A model generated the notes under the pieces. The model had not been told where the DNA came from and searched no databases. It was given only the letters and a program-made list of their open reading frames with translations. This document shows, in pieces, positions 9,016 to 17,837 of a stretch of DNA of 64,000 bases. The stretch is from contig NZ_CP065592.1 of NCBI RefSeq assembly GCF_016025255.1, positions 601,122 to 665,121 of the forward strand. The letters run 5' to 3'. Each line of letters begins with the position of its first letter. The first letter of the stretch is position 1. The DNA comes from Sphingosinicella flava. Lineage in GTDB: Bacteria > Pseudomonadota > Alphaproteobacteria > Sphingomonadales > Sphingomonadaceae. The position numbers were made by a program, and so were the translations under genes.

Positions 9016-9504
9016 ATGCTCAATTCACGTTTGCCTATACGATGCGGTGCCTTGCTTCTGGCCGCTTCCCTATCCTTTGCGGCCGGCGCGGCGATAGCGC
9101 AGGTTCTGCCGGTTACGCAGGGGACGAGCTACATTGGCGCGAAATGGAACGTCACGCCTATTTTCGTAGATTACAAAAAGATCGGCATGCCCGCCTTGCC
9201 CGATAAGGTTGAGGTTCAGCTGCGGTCGAAAAACATATCGGGCCTTCCGCTTTCGTCGGCCAAAAGCGATCTTCGGCTGACCTTGATCGGCAAAAGTGCC
9301 TATCAAGCTTCCTCGGTCGAGGTGAACAAGTTCGGTATCGTCAATCCGGACCAAGACGTGATCGTGACAGCCACCTTTCTGATCCCCAAGGGTCACATTG
9401 GTAGCATTCATTCGATTTCGATCAACGATGTGAATCGTCCAAAGGCCATCTCTCCAGGTGCCGCGCCTGATGGCGGGTCCATTCCGCTTCCTCGCATGCC
9501 TTAG
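9016..9504 (+). CDS. Hypothetical secreted protein
   Basis: I do not recognise a family. The product has 162 residues and starts with a clear Sec signal peptide (about 27-29 residues, hydrophobic core ALLLAASLSFAAGAA, cleavage near AIAQ). The mature part has no cysteines and appears beta-rich (for example KVEVQLRSKNISGLPL and VIVTATFLIPKG). It ends with a Pro/Gly-rich tail. A second in-frame ATG at 8998 would lengthen the N-region. I chose 9016 because it is preceded by a purine-rich GGCGGGAA and gives a more ordinary signal peptide. Base composition is visibly lower in G+C than in neighbours, which suggests an accessory gene. Confidence 0.65.
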   Translation: MLNSRLPIRCGALLLAASLSFAAGAAIAQVLPVTQGTSYIGAKWNVTPIFVDYKKIGMPALPDKVEVQLRSKNISGLPLSSAKSDLRLTLIGKSAYQASSVEVNKFGIVNPDQDVIVTATFLIPKGHIGSIHSISINDVNRPKAISPGAAPDGGSIPLPRMP

Positions 9505-9658
9505 TAGACTTTAGGCCGACCCGGACGCGCGACTTCGTTCGGATCGAAAATGGCATTCAGGCGGCGAGAGCTCAGCTGAATGCCAGGCTGCGATTGACGG
9601 CAAGGAACTGCACGTCATTTGTCTCAACAAATCAGCTGGATCTGGTCCGGCCATCCAA

Positions 9659-9859
9659 TCATTCATGATTGTAAGGTTCCAGTGCGGTTTCCAGCAGCCG
9701 CAAAGCTGCAACGGATGGAACGGACAAATTTTGCTCTTCGAGAGGTTTTTGAAACACCATCAGCACCGCTCGCGCTGCGGTGAGCAGAACATATTCATCC
9801 TGGCAGCAAGGACGGGGCAAGGCCGGCAATCGGCCGTCCGGCGCTTCAAGAAACTCCAC
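9659..9859 (-). CDS. Small hypothetical protein divergent from the XRE regulator
   Basis: The frame encodes about 66 residues with natural-looking composition, including a conserved-looking segment LLTAARAVLMVFQKPLEEQ. Codon choice in this frame resembles real coding sequence rather than a shadow. The frame remains open upstream to 9934 (GTG) with an ATG at 9916. I prefer the GTG at 9859 because AGAGGG sits 9 bases upstream of it. No family is recognised. It is transcribed away from the XRE gene at 9983, so they may share a control region. Both existence and start are uncertain. Confidence 0.4.
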   Translation of the reverse strand: MEFLEAPDGRLPALPRPCCQDEYVLLTAARAVLMVFQKPLEEQNLSVPSVAALRLLETALEPYNHE

Positions 9860-9982
9860 AGGCACAGTCCCTCTTCGATTTAGGACGCGACAGTCCCAAT
9901 CGCATATGCAATGCATAATCGACGAATCTATCACGGATTCAACGGTTTTCGTCTATTTGTCAAGAAAGATTTTTCAAAAGCG

Positions 9983-10369
9983 ATGAGCTTTGGTTCGCGT
10001 CTTGCCGAAGAGAGGAAGAGACTGGGTTTGCGGCAGGCCGAGTTCGCCGATCTTGTCGGGACCGACGTGCCGAAACAAAGCCTTTATGAAAACGACCGGC
10101 GGGATTTGCGCGCCGATTATCTCGCCAGATTGGCGGAAGCGGAGGTGGATGTGCTTTACGTGCTGACCGGCGAGCGCTCCACTGGCCAGTGGCTGAGCTC
10201 GGAAGCATCCGAGTTATTAAGCGCCTGCCTCGCCCTTCGGCCGGAAGTCCGCACTGCCTTGCTCGCATTCGTGAAAACGGTAGGTGGCCGAGAGCAGAGC
10301 GCCTTCACCGCTCCCACCTTACACGCGCCATCGCCCGGTTATCGCGCCGGAACACCGCGCGAGGGCTAA
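9983..10369 (+). CDS. XRE-family helix-turn-helix transcriptional regulator
   Basis: The 128-residue protein has an N-terminal HTH of the Cro/CI (XRE) type: FGSRLAEERKRLGLRQAEFA, a recognition helix region around TDVPKQSLYENDRR, then a short C-terminal helical part. It is a likely DNA-binding repressor or activator with unknown targets. The ATG at 9983 (MSFGSRLAEERKRLG) is the natural domain boundary; an earlier ATG at 9911 adds an unrelated extension. The gene sits in the less GC-rich post-tRNA islet and is convergent with the next small gene, with only two bases between the stop codons. Confidence 0.85.
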   Translation: MSFGSRLAEERKRLGLRQAEFADLVGTDVPKQSLYENDRRDLRADYLARLAEAEVDVLYVLTGERSTGQWLSSEASELLSACLALRPEVRTALLAFVKTVGGREQSAFTAPTLHAPSPGYRAGTPREG

Positions 10370-10371
10370 GC

Positions 10372-10635
10372 CTAGAGCTTTTCGGCGGCTTCCTCGATGC
10401 GAAGTGCCGCTTCGACCATTTTTTCCCACATGACGGCATCGCCCGCGGCAGCCATGACCGGATCAGGTTCGCGCAATGTGCGTAAAATCGCCAAGGCGTC
10501 ATCCGTATAGCGATGCCACTCCTCATCCACGTTCGGTCCGGCGGAGGGATCGTCTCCCGCCGCGTTGATGCTGAGATCCCGTGCCGCGAGAATGCGGGCA
10601 ATACGCTCGACGAGGGTCAGGTTCGAAACCGGCAT
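10372..10635 (-). CDS. Small hypothetical protein
   Basis: This is an 87-residue soluble, helix-rich, acidic protein without signal peptide or cysteines. It contains DEEWHRYTDDALAILRTL and ends in EEAAEKL. No family is recognised with confidence. An AGGAGAA ribosome site directly precedes the ATG at 10635, which supports real expression. It ends two bases from the XRE gene stop on the opposite strand. Confidence 0.65.
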   Translation of the reverse strand: MPVSNLTLVERIARILAARDLSINAAGDDPSAGPNVDEEWHRYTDDALAILRTLREPDPVMAAAGDAVMWEKMVEAALRIEEAAEKL

Positions 10636-10745
10636 TTGCTTCTCCTTGCATGGCCTCTAGAACCAGCGAAGGGGAGGGCGGTTGCCGAGCGAAGAAGAAA
10701 TGCCGGTGCGAGAACGATTGGCAACGTGGTGACAGATCGGAAAGA

Positions 10746-11804
10746 TCAGGCTTTCTCGCCGATGGCCGGCAGCACGCCGCGACGGATCTGGTCGAGCTCG
10801 ATCGATTCGAACAGAGCCTTGAAATTGCCTTCGCCGAAGCCCTGATTGCCCTTGCGCTGGATGATCTCGAAGAAGATCGGGCCGACCATATTTTCGGTGA
10901 AGATCTGGAGGAGCAGGCCCTCCCCCGTCTCCGGCGATCCGTCGATCAGGATCTTGCGCTTGCGCATTTCCGCGACATTGTGGCCGTGGCCGGGCAGTCG
11001 CTCGTCGATCATGTCGAAATAGGTGTCGGGGCTGTCCTGCAAGCGCACGCCGTTCGCCCGCAGCGCATCGACGGTGGCGAAGATGTCGTCCGTCGCCATG
11101 GCGAGATGCTGGATGCCTTCCCCCTTATATTCGCGCAGGAATTCCTCGATCTGGCTGTGCTCGTCCTGGCTTTCGTTCAGCGGGATGCGGATCTTGTCGT
11201 CCGGCGCGGTCATGGCGCGGGAGAGGAGGGCGGTCTGCTGCCCCTCGATGTCGAAATAGCGGATTTCCCGGAAGTTGAAGATCAGTTCGTAAAAACCGGC
11301 CCAATGGTTCATCCGGCCGCGATTCACATTGTGGGTGAGGTGATCGAGCGTGTGGAGGCCGACGCTGTTCCGGTCGCGCACCGCGCCCTCGACCCGTTCG
11401 AACTCCGCATCGTAGATGGTGTTCTCGCCATAAGTGTCGACGAAGTAGAGATAGGAGCCGCCGATGCCTTCGATGGCGGGGAGGGCATAATCGCCTTCCA
11501 CTTGAGCCGCGCCGCGTTCCAGCGCCATTTCCAAGGCTTTCGCAGCGTCCTGGACCCGGAAAGCCATGGCGCTTGCCGACGGACCGTGCGCGGCGCGGAA
11601 ATCGGCGGCCGGACCGCTGTCCTCCATGTTGAGGAGATAATTCACGTCGCCTTGCTGGTAATGGCGGATATTTTTTGTCTTGTGGTTCGACAGATGCGTG
11701 AAGCCCATCGTCACGAACATTTCGTGCATGGCCTGCGGATCGGGGGCGGTGAATTCGACGAATTCGAAGCCGTCGAGGCCGAGCGGATTTTCGTGGGCGG
11801 ACAT
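10746..11804 (-). CDS. hppD: 4-hydroxyphenylpyruvate dioxygenase
   Basis: This non-heme Fe(II) enzyme converts 4-hydroxyphenylpyruvate to homogentisate in tyrosine degradation. The protein (352 residues from the chosen start) has two glyoxalase/dioxygenase-fold halves. The metal-binding triad is at His155 (LDHLTHN), His233 (IQHLAMATDDI) and Glu313 (FFEIIQRKG). The C-terminal gate helix GFGEGNFKALFESIE is present. The start at 11804 (MSAHENPLGLDGFEF) has GAGG 9 bases upstream; further in-frame codons to 11855 add a basic stretch not typical of the family. No other tyrosine-degradation gene is adjacent. Confidence 0.95.
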   Translation of the reverse strand: MSAHENPLGLDGFEFVEFTAPDPQAMHEMFVTMGFTHLSNHKTKNIRHYQQGDVNYLLNMEDSGPAADFRAAHGPSASAMAFRVQDAAKALEMALERGAAQVEGDYALPAIEGIGGSYLYFVDTYGENTIYDAEFERVEGAVRDRNSVGLHTLDHLTHNVNRGRMNHWAGFYELIFNFREIRYFDIEGQQTALLSRAMTAPDDKIRIPLNESQDEHSQIEEFLREYKGEGIQHLAMATDDIFATVDALRANGVRLQDSPDTYFDMIDERLPGHGHNVAEMRKRKILIDGSPETGEGLLLQIFTENMVGPIFFEIIQRKGNQGFGEGNFKALFESIELDQIRRGVLPAIGEKA

Positions 11805-11959
11805 GGGCTGCATCCTCATCATGCGAATGTGTCGTTGTGGGGCGGCTCTTAACAACCCGCCGGGCGTCCCGCAAATGGGCGGAAAGGCGGTTGCGCTTTT
11901 CCCGGTCCCGCCCCTATCTCGCTTCCTTCAACGAACAATCTCAGGCAGCAGCTTCACCC

Positions 11960-12937
11960 ATGACCGCGACTCACTCCACCCGCATGCTTATCCTCGGCTC
12001 CGGCCCCGCCGGCCTTTCCGCCGCCATTTACGGCGCGCGGGCCGGAATGGCGCCGATCGTGGTGCAGGGCATTCAGCCGGGCGGGCAACTCACCACGACA
12101 ACGGACGTGGAGAATTATCCGGGCTTCCGCGACGTCATTCAGGGCCCCTGGCTGATGGAGGAGATGCAGGCCCAGGCAGAGCATGTCGGCGCTCAGATGA
12201 TGTGGGATCATATCGTCGAGGTCGACCTGTCGCAGCGCCCCTTCCGCCTGATCGGCGACGGCGGCACTGTCTACACCGGCGACGTGCTGGTCATCGCGAC
12301 CGGTGCGCAGGCCAAATGGCTTGGGTTGCCCAGCGAGGAACATCTGAAGGGGAAGGGTGTGTCCGCCTGCGCGACCTGCGACGGCTTCTTCTATCGCGGC
12401 AAGAAGGTGGCGGTGATCGGCGGCGGCAATACGGCGGTCGAGGAAGCGCTCTACATGACCAATCACAGCCATGACGTGACCCTGATCCACCGCCGCGATT
12501 CGCTGCGGGCGGAAAAGATTCTGCAGGAACGGCTGTTCGCCCACCCCAATATCAAGATTCTGTGGAACAGCGCCGTCGACAAGTTCGTCGCGGGCGGCGA
12601 GCCGGAAGGGCTGGTCGGCATCGACGTGCGCAACACGGTGACGGGCGAGGTTTCGCGGGTGGACGTGGAAGGCGGGTTCGTCGCCATCGGCCATTCCCCG
12701 GCGACGGAATTGTTCAAGGGGCATCTGGAGCTGGACGGCGACGGCTATATCGCGGTCGAGACGGGCAGCACCCGCACCAGCGTTCCCGGGGTCTTCGCTT
12801 GCGGCGACGTGATGGACAAGGTCTACCGCCAGGCGGTGACGGCGGCGGGTACGGGTTGCATGGCCGCGCTCGATGCCGAACGCTTTCTGGCCGAAGCGGA
12901 TTTCGAAGCGACCAATAGGGCGGATGTTGCAGCCTGA
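11960..12937 (+). CDS. trxB: Thioredoxin-disulfide reductase
   Basis: This FAD/NADPH enzyme reduces thioredoxin. It has 325 residues. An N-terminal FAD-binding motif (ILGSGPAGLSAAIYGARAG) is followed by the redox site CATC at Cys137-Cys140 and the NADPH-binding motif VIGGGNTAVEEA. The C-terminal FAD-contact segment is GVFACGDVMDKVYRQAVTAAGTG. The chosen ATG at 11960 puts the FAD motif in its usual place; the frame is open further upstream without matching the family. It ends facing the acyl carrier protein gene, with a palindromic repeat between them. Confidence 0.96.
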   Translation: MTATHSTRMLILGSGPAGLSAAIYGARAGMAPIVVQGIQPGGQLTTTTDVENYPGFRDVIQGPWLMEEMQAQAEHVGAQMMWDHIVEVDLSQRPFRLIGDGGTVYTGDVLVIATGAQAKWLGLPSEEHLKGKGVSACATCDGFFYRGKKVAVIGGGNTAVEEALYMTNHSHDVTLIHRRDSLRAEKILQERLFAHPNIKILWNSAVDKFVAGGEPEGLVGIDVRNTVTGEVSRVDVEGGFVAIGHSPATELFKGHLELDGDGYIAVETGSTRTSVPGVFACGDVMDKVYRQAVTAAGTGCMAALDAERFLAEADFEATNRADVAA

Positions 12938-12957
12938 TCGCGCGGCAAACTGCCATC

Positions 12958-13041
12958 CGTCATTCCAGCGAAAGCTGGAATCTGAACGCTCTGCGGCTCA
13001 TGCGAATTTCGACCGAGATTCCAGCTTACGCTGGAATGACA
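12958..13041. repeat. REPIN-like palindromic repeat, copy 1
   Basis: An 84-base element is bounded by inverted ends CGTCATTCCAGC and GCTGGAATGAC. Each end folds on its own (TCCAGCGAAAGCTGGA at the left, TTCCAGCTTACGCTGGAA at the right). It lies between the convergent ends of trxB and the acyl carrier protein gene. A closely similar copy is at 19058-19136. Such dispersed palindromes are common in sphingomonads and may also stop transcription. Confidence 0.75.
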
Positions 13042-13047
13042 GCTTAA

Positions 13048-13320
13048 TTATTTGAGCGCCTTCATTTTCGCGAAGCTCAGAAAAGATCCGTAGGTTTCAA
13101 GCGTTTCGGCGTCGATATCGTCATCTTCTATAAGGATGCCGAGCCGCTCTTCCAGTGCGGTTAGAAGCGTGGCCACCGCCATGGAATCGAATTCTGGAAG
13201 AGATCCGAACAGCGCGGTTGCCTCGGTGAACCCCTCGACGCGTTCCCGTGAAAGTCCCAGCGTATCGGCCAGCACGGCGCGCAGGGTAAGGTCGACATCT
13301 TCGGCGTCGGTGAACGTCAC
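13048..13320 (-). CDS. Acyl carrier protein, exosortase A-associated type
   Basis: This is a 90-residue carrier protein. The phosphopantetheine attachment motif reads EFDSMAV (Ser46), with Met where most ACPs have Leu, followed by the helix LLTALEERLGI and an acidic stretch. It starts at GTG 13320 with AAGGA 9 bases upstream; the frame stays open to 13380 but the extra residues are not ACP-like. It is divergent from the AMP ligase at 13397, with 76 bases between starts. The ligase is the probable loading enzyme. The association with exosortase A systems is by gene context. Confidence 0.82.
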   Translation of the reverse strand: MTFTDAEDVDLTLRAVLADTLGLSRERVEGFTEATALFGSLPEFDSMAVATLLTALEERLGILIEDDDIDAETLETYGSFLSFAKMKALK

Positions 13321-13396
13321 GGGCCCGATCCTTGTTTGGCAGAACGAACGCCGGTTAGTCGCTTTGCTGCAACGCGGCAACCTTTGTGGTTGGCCG

Positions 13397-14938
13397 ATGT
13401 CGCGCTATGGACGCGCGGTGGAACCCTTGGACCCCAACCCCCGGCCGCTCGACCACCTGACGCTGCGCGGCGACCCTTCTGCCGCCGCGCTGCTGACGCG
13501 GGAAGGGTTGCTCGATTATGCCGGTTTGGAGGAAATGGTGTCGGGTCTCGCCGGTGCCCTCGCGGGCAGAGGACTTGGGAAAGGCGCTCGCGTGGCGAGC
13601 TGGCTTCCCAAGACGCGCATGACGAGTCTGCTTCCGCTGGCCTGCGCGCGGGCCGGGCTGGTCCATGTCCCGGTCAATCCGCTGCTGAAGCGCGCGCAAG
13701 TGGCGCATATTCTTCAGGATAGCGACGCCAGCCTCCTCATCACCGGCGATGCACGCGCCGCGACGCTGAAGGCGGGCGATGCGCCGGAAGGTTGCTCGAT
13801 CCTCGGCGACTTCGAGGCCGCCTTCCTGCTGGAAAAAGGAGATCGGCTGCCGCCTTCCAGCGCCGATCCGGACGATCTGGCAGCCCTCCTTTATACATCA
13901 GGATCGACCGGACGCCCAAAAGGCGTGATGCTGAGCCACGCCAATCTCTGGCTCGGCGCGATCAGCGTCGCTTATTATCTCGGTCTCACACCTTCCGACC
14001 GCACGCTCGCCGTGCTGCCGCTGAGTTTCGATTACGGCCAGAACCAGCTGTTTTCGGCCTGGGCGGCGGGCGGGGCGGGCGTGCTCTTGGACTATCTGTC
14101 GGCCAAGGACGTGATCCGTGCCGTGGAACGAAACGGCATTACCGTCCTCGCGGGCGTGCCGCCGCTCTGGGTGCAGCTTATCGAGGCGCAATGGCCCGGC
14201 GCGTCAGCGCTTTCTCTGCGCAAGCTCACCAATTCGGGAGGCAAACTGCCGGCATCGATCGTGCGGCGCATGCGGGAGGTGTTCCCGGCCGCCGACATCT
14301 TCCTGATGTACGGCCTCACCGAAGCCTTTCGCTCCACCTATCTCGACCCCGCTTTGGTGGACGCGCATCCGGATTCGATGGGGCGCGCCATTCCCTTCGC
14401 GGAGGTGATGGCGATCGGCCCGGACGGCAATCCCGCCGCACCCGGCGAAACGGGAGAGCTGGTCCACGCTGGGCCGCTGGTCGCGCAAGGCTATTGGCGC
14501 GACCCGGCGCGGACCGCCGAACGCTTCAGGCCCGCACCCGCTACGTCCCGGCATGGCGGCATTGCCGTTTGGTCGGGCGACCGGGTGCGGGTCGATGAGG
14601 AGGGACTTTTCTACTTCGTCGGCCGCGACGATGCGATGATCAAGACGTCGGGCAACCGCGTCAGCCCAACCGAAGTGGAAGAGGCGGCGGTGAGAAGCGG
14701 CCTCGTCTCCGAAGCCCTCGCCTTCGGCTATCCCGACGACCGGCTGGGGGAGGCGATTGCCCTCATTGCCCGCCCCGCGCCTGACCAAGGCGCCATCGAA
14801 GCGGCTTTGCGCGATTATTTGAAGCGCGAGCTCCCCAATTTCATGCAGCCGTCAGCCTTGCTGGTGCGCGCGGAACTGCCGCGTGGGCCGAACGGCAAGC
14901 TGGACCGGGAGCGCATCAAGGCGGAGCTGACGTCATGA
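13397..14938 (+). CDS. AMP-forming acyl-CoA/acyl-ACP ligase, exosortase A system-associated
   Basis: This is an ANL-superfamily adenylating enzyme of 513 residues. The P-loop LLYTSGSTGRPKGVM is at about 165-178. The aromatic/Thr motif is seen in LMYGLTEAFRS, and the hinge region in GDRVRVDEEGLFYFVGRDD. The C-terminal catalytic lysine lies within GPNGKLDRERIK. The overall sequence resembles the ligase found beside exosortase A loci (TIGR03098 type). It probably activates a carboxylic acid and loads it on the divergent acyl carrier protein. The ATG at 13397 is the best start, although no strong ribosome site is seen. The stop overlaps the start of the decarboxylase gene. Confidence 0.85.
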   Translation: MSRYGRAVEPLDPNPRPLDHLTLRGDPSAAALLTREGLLDYAGLEEMVSGLAGALAGRGLGKGARVASWLPKTRMTSLLPLACARAGLVHVPVNPLLKRAQVAHILQDSDASLLITGDARAATLKAGDAPEGCSILGDFEAAFLLEKGDRLPPSSADPDDLAALLYTSGSTGRPKGVMLSHANLWLGAISVAYYLGLTPSDRTLAVLPLSFDYGQNQLFSAWAAGGAGVLLDYLSAKDVIRAVERNGITVLAGVPPLWVQLIEAQWPGASALSLRKLTNSGGKLPASIVRRMREVFPAADIFLMYGLTEAFRSTYLDPALVDAHPDSMGRAIPFAEVMAIGPDGNPAAPGETGELVHAGPLVAQGYWRDPARTAERFRPAPATSRHGGIAVWSGDRVRVDEEGLFYFVGRDDAMIKTSGNRVSPTEVEEAAVRSGLVSEALAFGYPDDRLGEAIALIARPAPDQGAIEAALRDYLKRELPNFMQPSALLVRAELPRGPNGKLDRERIKAELTS

Positions 14939-16170
14939 GCAAGCCGATGGGGCCTATCCCACCCGAATTCGCTGCCCAGCAAGGCATGCTCCGCATCGGC
15001 GGCCAGCCCGCCGACGCGCTCATCGCCGAGGCCGGAGGGACGCCGCTTTTCGTCTACGACGCCGCCATCGCGGCCGCGCGGATCGCCCGCTTCAGGTCTG
15101 CTTTCGGTGACAGTGCCGGTCTTCATTATGCCATGAAAGCAAATCCTTATCGGCCATTCCTGAATTGGATAGCGAAAGAGGTCGATGGCCTGGACGTCGC
15201 CTCGGCGGGAGAGATGCGTGCGGCGCTGGCGGCGGGGATGAACGCGCGGCATATCTCCTTCGCCGGACCGGGCAAGCGGGATGCGGAGCTTCAGGCCGGT
15301 ATCGAGGCCGGCGTGACGATCAACCTCGAGTCCGAAGGCGAAGCGAATCGAGCGCTCTCCATCGCCGCGCGCCTCGGCATCTGTCCCCGTCTCGCGGTGC
15401 GGGTGAATCCCGATTTCGAGATCAAAGGCTCCGGCATGCGCATGGGCGGCGGCGCCAAGCCGTTCGGCGTCGATGCCGCCCGCGTGCCCGCCCTTGTCCG
15501 GCGCCTCATTGACGCGGGCGCCGATTGGCGCGGCTTCCACATCTTCGCGGGCTCTCAGGCGTTGAAAGCCGAAGCCCTGATCGAGGCACAAGCCGCTTCC
15601 CTCGCGCTGGCGGCCGATCTGGCCGAACAGGCCGGATCTGCGCCGCCGCTTGTCAATCTGGGCGGCGGGTTCGGCATCTCTTATATGGCTGGCGATACGC
15701 CGCTTGACGTCGAAGCCGTAGCCATCGCTCTGAAAGAGAATCTTAACAAACAGCCTCAAATTCTTGCGAACACAGAATTTATAATTGAACTTGGCCGCTG
15801 GCTTGTAGGCGAGGCGGGGGTCTATTTGACCCGGATCGTCGACCGCAAGAACAGCCACGACAAGACGTTCCTGATCGTCGACGGCGGCATGCATCACCAA
15901 CTCGCCGCATCGGGCAATTTCGGCCAAGTGGTGCGGCGCAACTATCCTGTCGCGGTCGCCGCAAGGATGGGCCTCGATGCGGAAGAGGAGGTGAGCATTG
16001 TCGGCTGCCTCTGCACGCCGTTGGATCGCTTGGCCGATGATGTCATGCTTCCGCGCGCGGATGTCGGCGACATCATCGTTCTGTTTCTCGCGGGCGCTTA
16101 CGGCTTGTCCGCCAGCCCCCAGGCTTTCCTGAGCCACGAACCGGCGCGTGAAATGCTGATCGGCGGCTAA
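14935..16170 (+). CDS. PLP-dependent decarboxylase, exosortase A system-associated
   Basis: This is a fold-type III PLP decarboxylase of the diaminopimelate/ornithine decarboxylase family, 411 residues long. The PLP lysine is Lys68 in HYAMKANP. The phosphate-binding glycine loop is [10 protein letters not shown], the HIFAGSQ segment contacts PLP, and a C-terminal barrel carries the CLCTPLD motif that supplies the catalytic cysteine. It resembles the TIGR03099 group next to exosortase A genes rather than housekeeping lysA. The true substrate is unknown. It is coupled to the preceding ligase by a 4-base overlap, so the two probably act in one pathway. Confidence 0.85.
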   Translation: MSKPMGPIPPEFAAQQGMLRIGGQPADALIAEAGGTPLFVYDAAIAAARIARFRSAFGDSAGLHYAMKANPYRPFLNWIAKEVDGLDVASAGEMRAALAAGMNARHISFAGPGKRDAELQAGIEAGVTINLESEGEANRALSIAARLGICPRLAVRVNPDFEIKGSGMRMGGGAKPFGVDAARVPALVRRLIDAGADWRGFHIFAGSQALKAEALIEAQAASLALAADLAEQAGSAPPLVNLGGGFGISYMAGDTPLDVEAVAIALKENLNKQPQILANTEFIIELGRWLVGEAGVYLTRIVDRKNSHDKTFLIVDGGMHHQLAASGNFGQVVRRNYPVAVAARMGLDAEEEVSIVGCLCTPLDRLADDVMLPRADVGDIIVLFLAGAYGLSASPQAFLSHEPAREMLIGG

Positions 16171-16907
16171 GGGTAGATTGCCTCGACGAAATACAATCCG
16201 TCCGGCGGCGCATTGAAGCCGAGCGCGGCGCGGTCCCGCGCCTTCAGGGCGCTTCCCAAATCCTCCGCGCTCCAGCTGCCACGGCCGACCAGTTCCAGGC
16301 AGCCCACCATCGACCGCACCTGGTGATGGAGGAAAGAACGCGCCGCCGCCTCGATCTCGATCGTGTCGCCCAGCCGCCGCACATCGAGCCGGTCCAAAGT
16401 CTTCAACGGACTGTCCGACTGGCAGTGCGCGGACCGGAAAGTCGTGAAATCATGTTTGCCGACAAGCAGCTGCGCCGCATCGTGCATGGCCGCCGCGTCA
16501 AGCGGAACCTTCACCTGCCATGCCCGGCCCGCTTCCAGCGCGAGCGGCGCGCGGCGGTTGACGATGCGATAGATGTAACGGCGCCCGACACAACTGAACC
16601 GGGCATGCCAGTCATCGGGCGCTTCCTGCGCCTTCAAAATCGCGATCGGGAGCGGGCGGAGACGCGCGTTGAGCGCTTCCGAAAGCCGGAACGGGGTGAT
16701 GGGCCGCTCAATATCGGCATGGGCCGTCATGGCGCGGGCATGCACCCCCGCGTCCGTCCGTCCCGCAGCATGGAGCACGCTTTCCTCGCCCGTGATCGCG
16801 AAGACCGCCTCCTCGATGGCCTGTTGGACGGAAGGGCCGTGCGCTTGGCGCTGCCAGCCCATGAATGGGCGGCCGTCAAATTCCACGGTCAAGCGAAAAC
16901 GGGTCAC
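16167..16907 (-). CDS. truA: tRNA pseudouridine(38-40) synthase TruA
   Basis: TruA modifies uridines 38-40 in the anticodon arm of many tRNAs. The protein has 246 residues and contains the catalytic motif GRTDAGVHA with Asp52. Further family segments are [13 protein letters not shown] and [14 protein letters not shown]. Its ATG overlaps the fmt stop by 4 bases, so it is translated downstream of fmt in one operon. The stop also overlaps the 3' end of the decarboxylase gene on the other strand. Confidence 0.96.
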   Translation of the reverse strand: MTRFRLTVEFDGRPFMGWQRQAHGPSVQQAIEEAVFAITGEESVLHAAGRTDAGVHARAMTAHADIERPITPFRLSEALNARLRPLPIAILKAQEAPDDWHARFSCVGRRYIYRIVNRRAPLALEAGRAWQVKVPLDAAAMHDAAQLLVGKHDFTTFRSAHCQSDSPLKTLDRLDVRRLGDTIEIEAAARSFLHHQVRSMVGCLELVGRGSWSAEDLGSALKARDRAALGFNAPPDGLYFVEAIYP

Positions 16908-17809
16908 TCGATCCGGATTCCGGCGGGAATGTGGAGGCCGCGCAGAAATTCTTTTGGCGTCATGACGGCACGTCCGGCGCGCTGAACCAGCCGGGGAGCA
17001 ATGGCGCCGACGCCGCAGGCGATCGTCAATTCATCGTCGATGACGGCGCCCGCATCGCCGCGTTCCGCCACCGGATCGGCGGCGAGAATCTTGATCCGTT
17101 CCCCCGCATGCTCAAAGAAGGCGCCGGGCACGGGATTGAAGGCACGAATTTGCCGTTCCACCGTCTCCGCGCTTTGGCTGAAATCGATCCGCGCCTCGGC
17201 CTTGTCGACCTTGGCGGCGTAGGTGACGCCTTCTTCAGGCTGTGGGGCAGGGGAGAGATGATCAAGCCCCTCCAGAGCCTCAACCATCAGGGCCGCGCCG
17301 ATTTTCGCCAATTCCTGCGTCAACTCGCCGGCGCTCTTCCGGTCGATCGGCGTTTCGCGCGTGAGATACATGGGCCCGGTGTCGAGGCCTCTTTCCATGC
17401 CCATGATGGTGACGCCTGTCACCCTGTCGCCGGCCAGGATCGCGCGCTGCACCGGCGCCGCGCCGCGCCAGCGGGGAAGAAGCGAACCATGGACGTTGAG
17501 GCAGCCATGCCTTGGTGCGTCCAGGATCGGCACCGGAAGGATCAGTCCATAAGCTGCGACGACCGCGGCATCGAGATCGAGATCGCGAAACCGTTTCTGC
17601 GCATCCTCGTCCTTCAGGCTCAGCGGCGTGCGCACCTCGATGCCCAGCTCTTCCGCGCGCGCTTGCACCGGAGAGGGGCGGAGCGCCTTGCCCCGGCCGG
17701 CAGGGCGCGGTGGCTGGCTGTAAACGGCAAGGACATCATGTCCGGTCGCAGCCAAGGCGTCGAGCGTCGGCACCGCGAAATCCGGTGTTCCCATGAAGGC
17801 GATACGCAT
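16904..17809 (-). CDS. fmt: Methionyl-tRNA formyltransferase
   Basis: Fmt formylates initiator Met-tRNA using 10-formyltetrahydrofolate. The 301-residue protein starts [19 protein letters not shown] and has the active-site motif [17 protein letters not shown]-terminal OB-like tRNA-binding domain is also present. The frame is open far upstream (to 18094), but the family start is clearly at 17809. It is divergent from recR with 64 bases between, and followed by truA. The pairing with def on the other side of recR puts formylation and deformylation enzymes together, a common arrangement. Confidence 0.96.
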   Translation of the reverse strand: MRIAFMGTPDFAVPTLDALAATGHDVLAVYSQPPRPAGRGKALRPSPVQARAEELGIEVRTPLSLKDEDAQKRFRDLDLDAAVVAAYGLILPVPILDAPRHGCLNVHGSLLPRWRGAAPVQRAILAGDRVTGVTIMGMERGLDTGPMYLTRETPIDRKSAGELTQELAKIGAALMVEALEGLDHLSPAPQPEEGVTYAAKVDKAEARIDFSQSAETVERQIRAFNPVPGAFFEHAGERIKILAADPVAERGDAGAVIDDELTIACGVGAIAPRLVQRAGRAVMTPKEFLRGLHIPAGIRIE

Positions 17810-17837
17810 GAAGCGTGAAATAGAGGCTTGTTGGCCC

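Noticed and set aside
9511-9711. Minus-strand frame of 66 codons downstream of the secreted-protein gene
   Set aside because: No ribosome site, unconvincing composition, and it overlaps the better minus-strand candidate at 9659-9859.
7779-10740. Integrated element with att sites after the tRNA
   Set aside because: No second copy of the tRNA 3' end and no integrase gene could be found by eye; only the composition hint remains.
13048-16170. A complete exosortase/PEP-CTERM sorting system in this window
   Set aside because: No exosortase, PEP-CTERM protein, PrsK/PrsR or polysaccharide genes are present; only the associated trio is.
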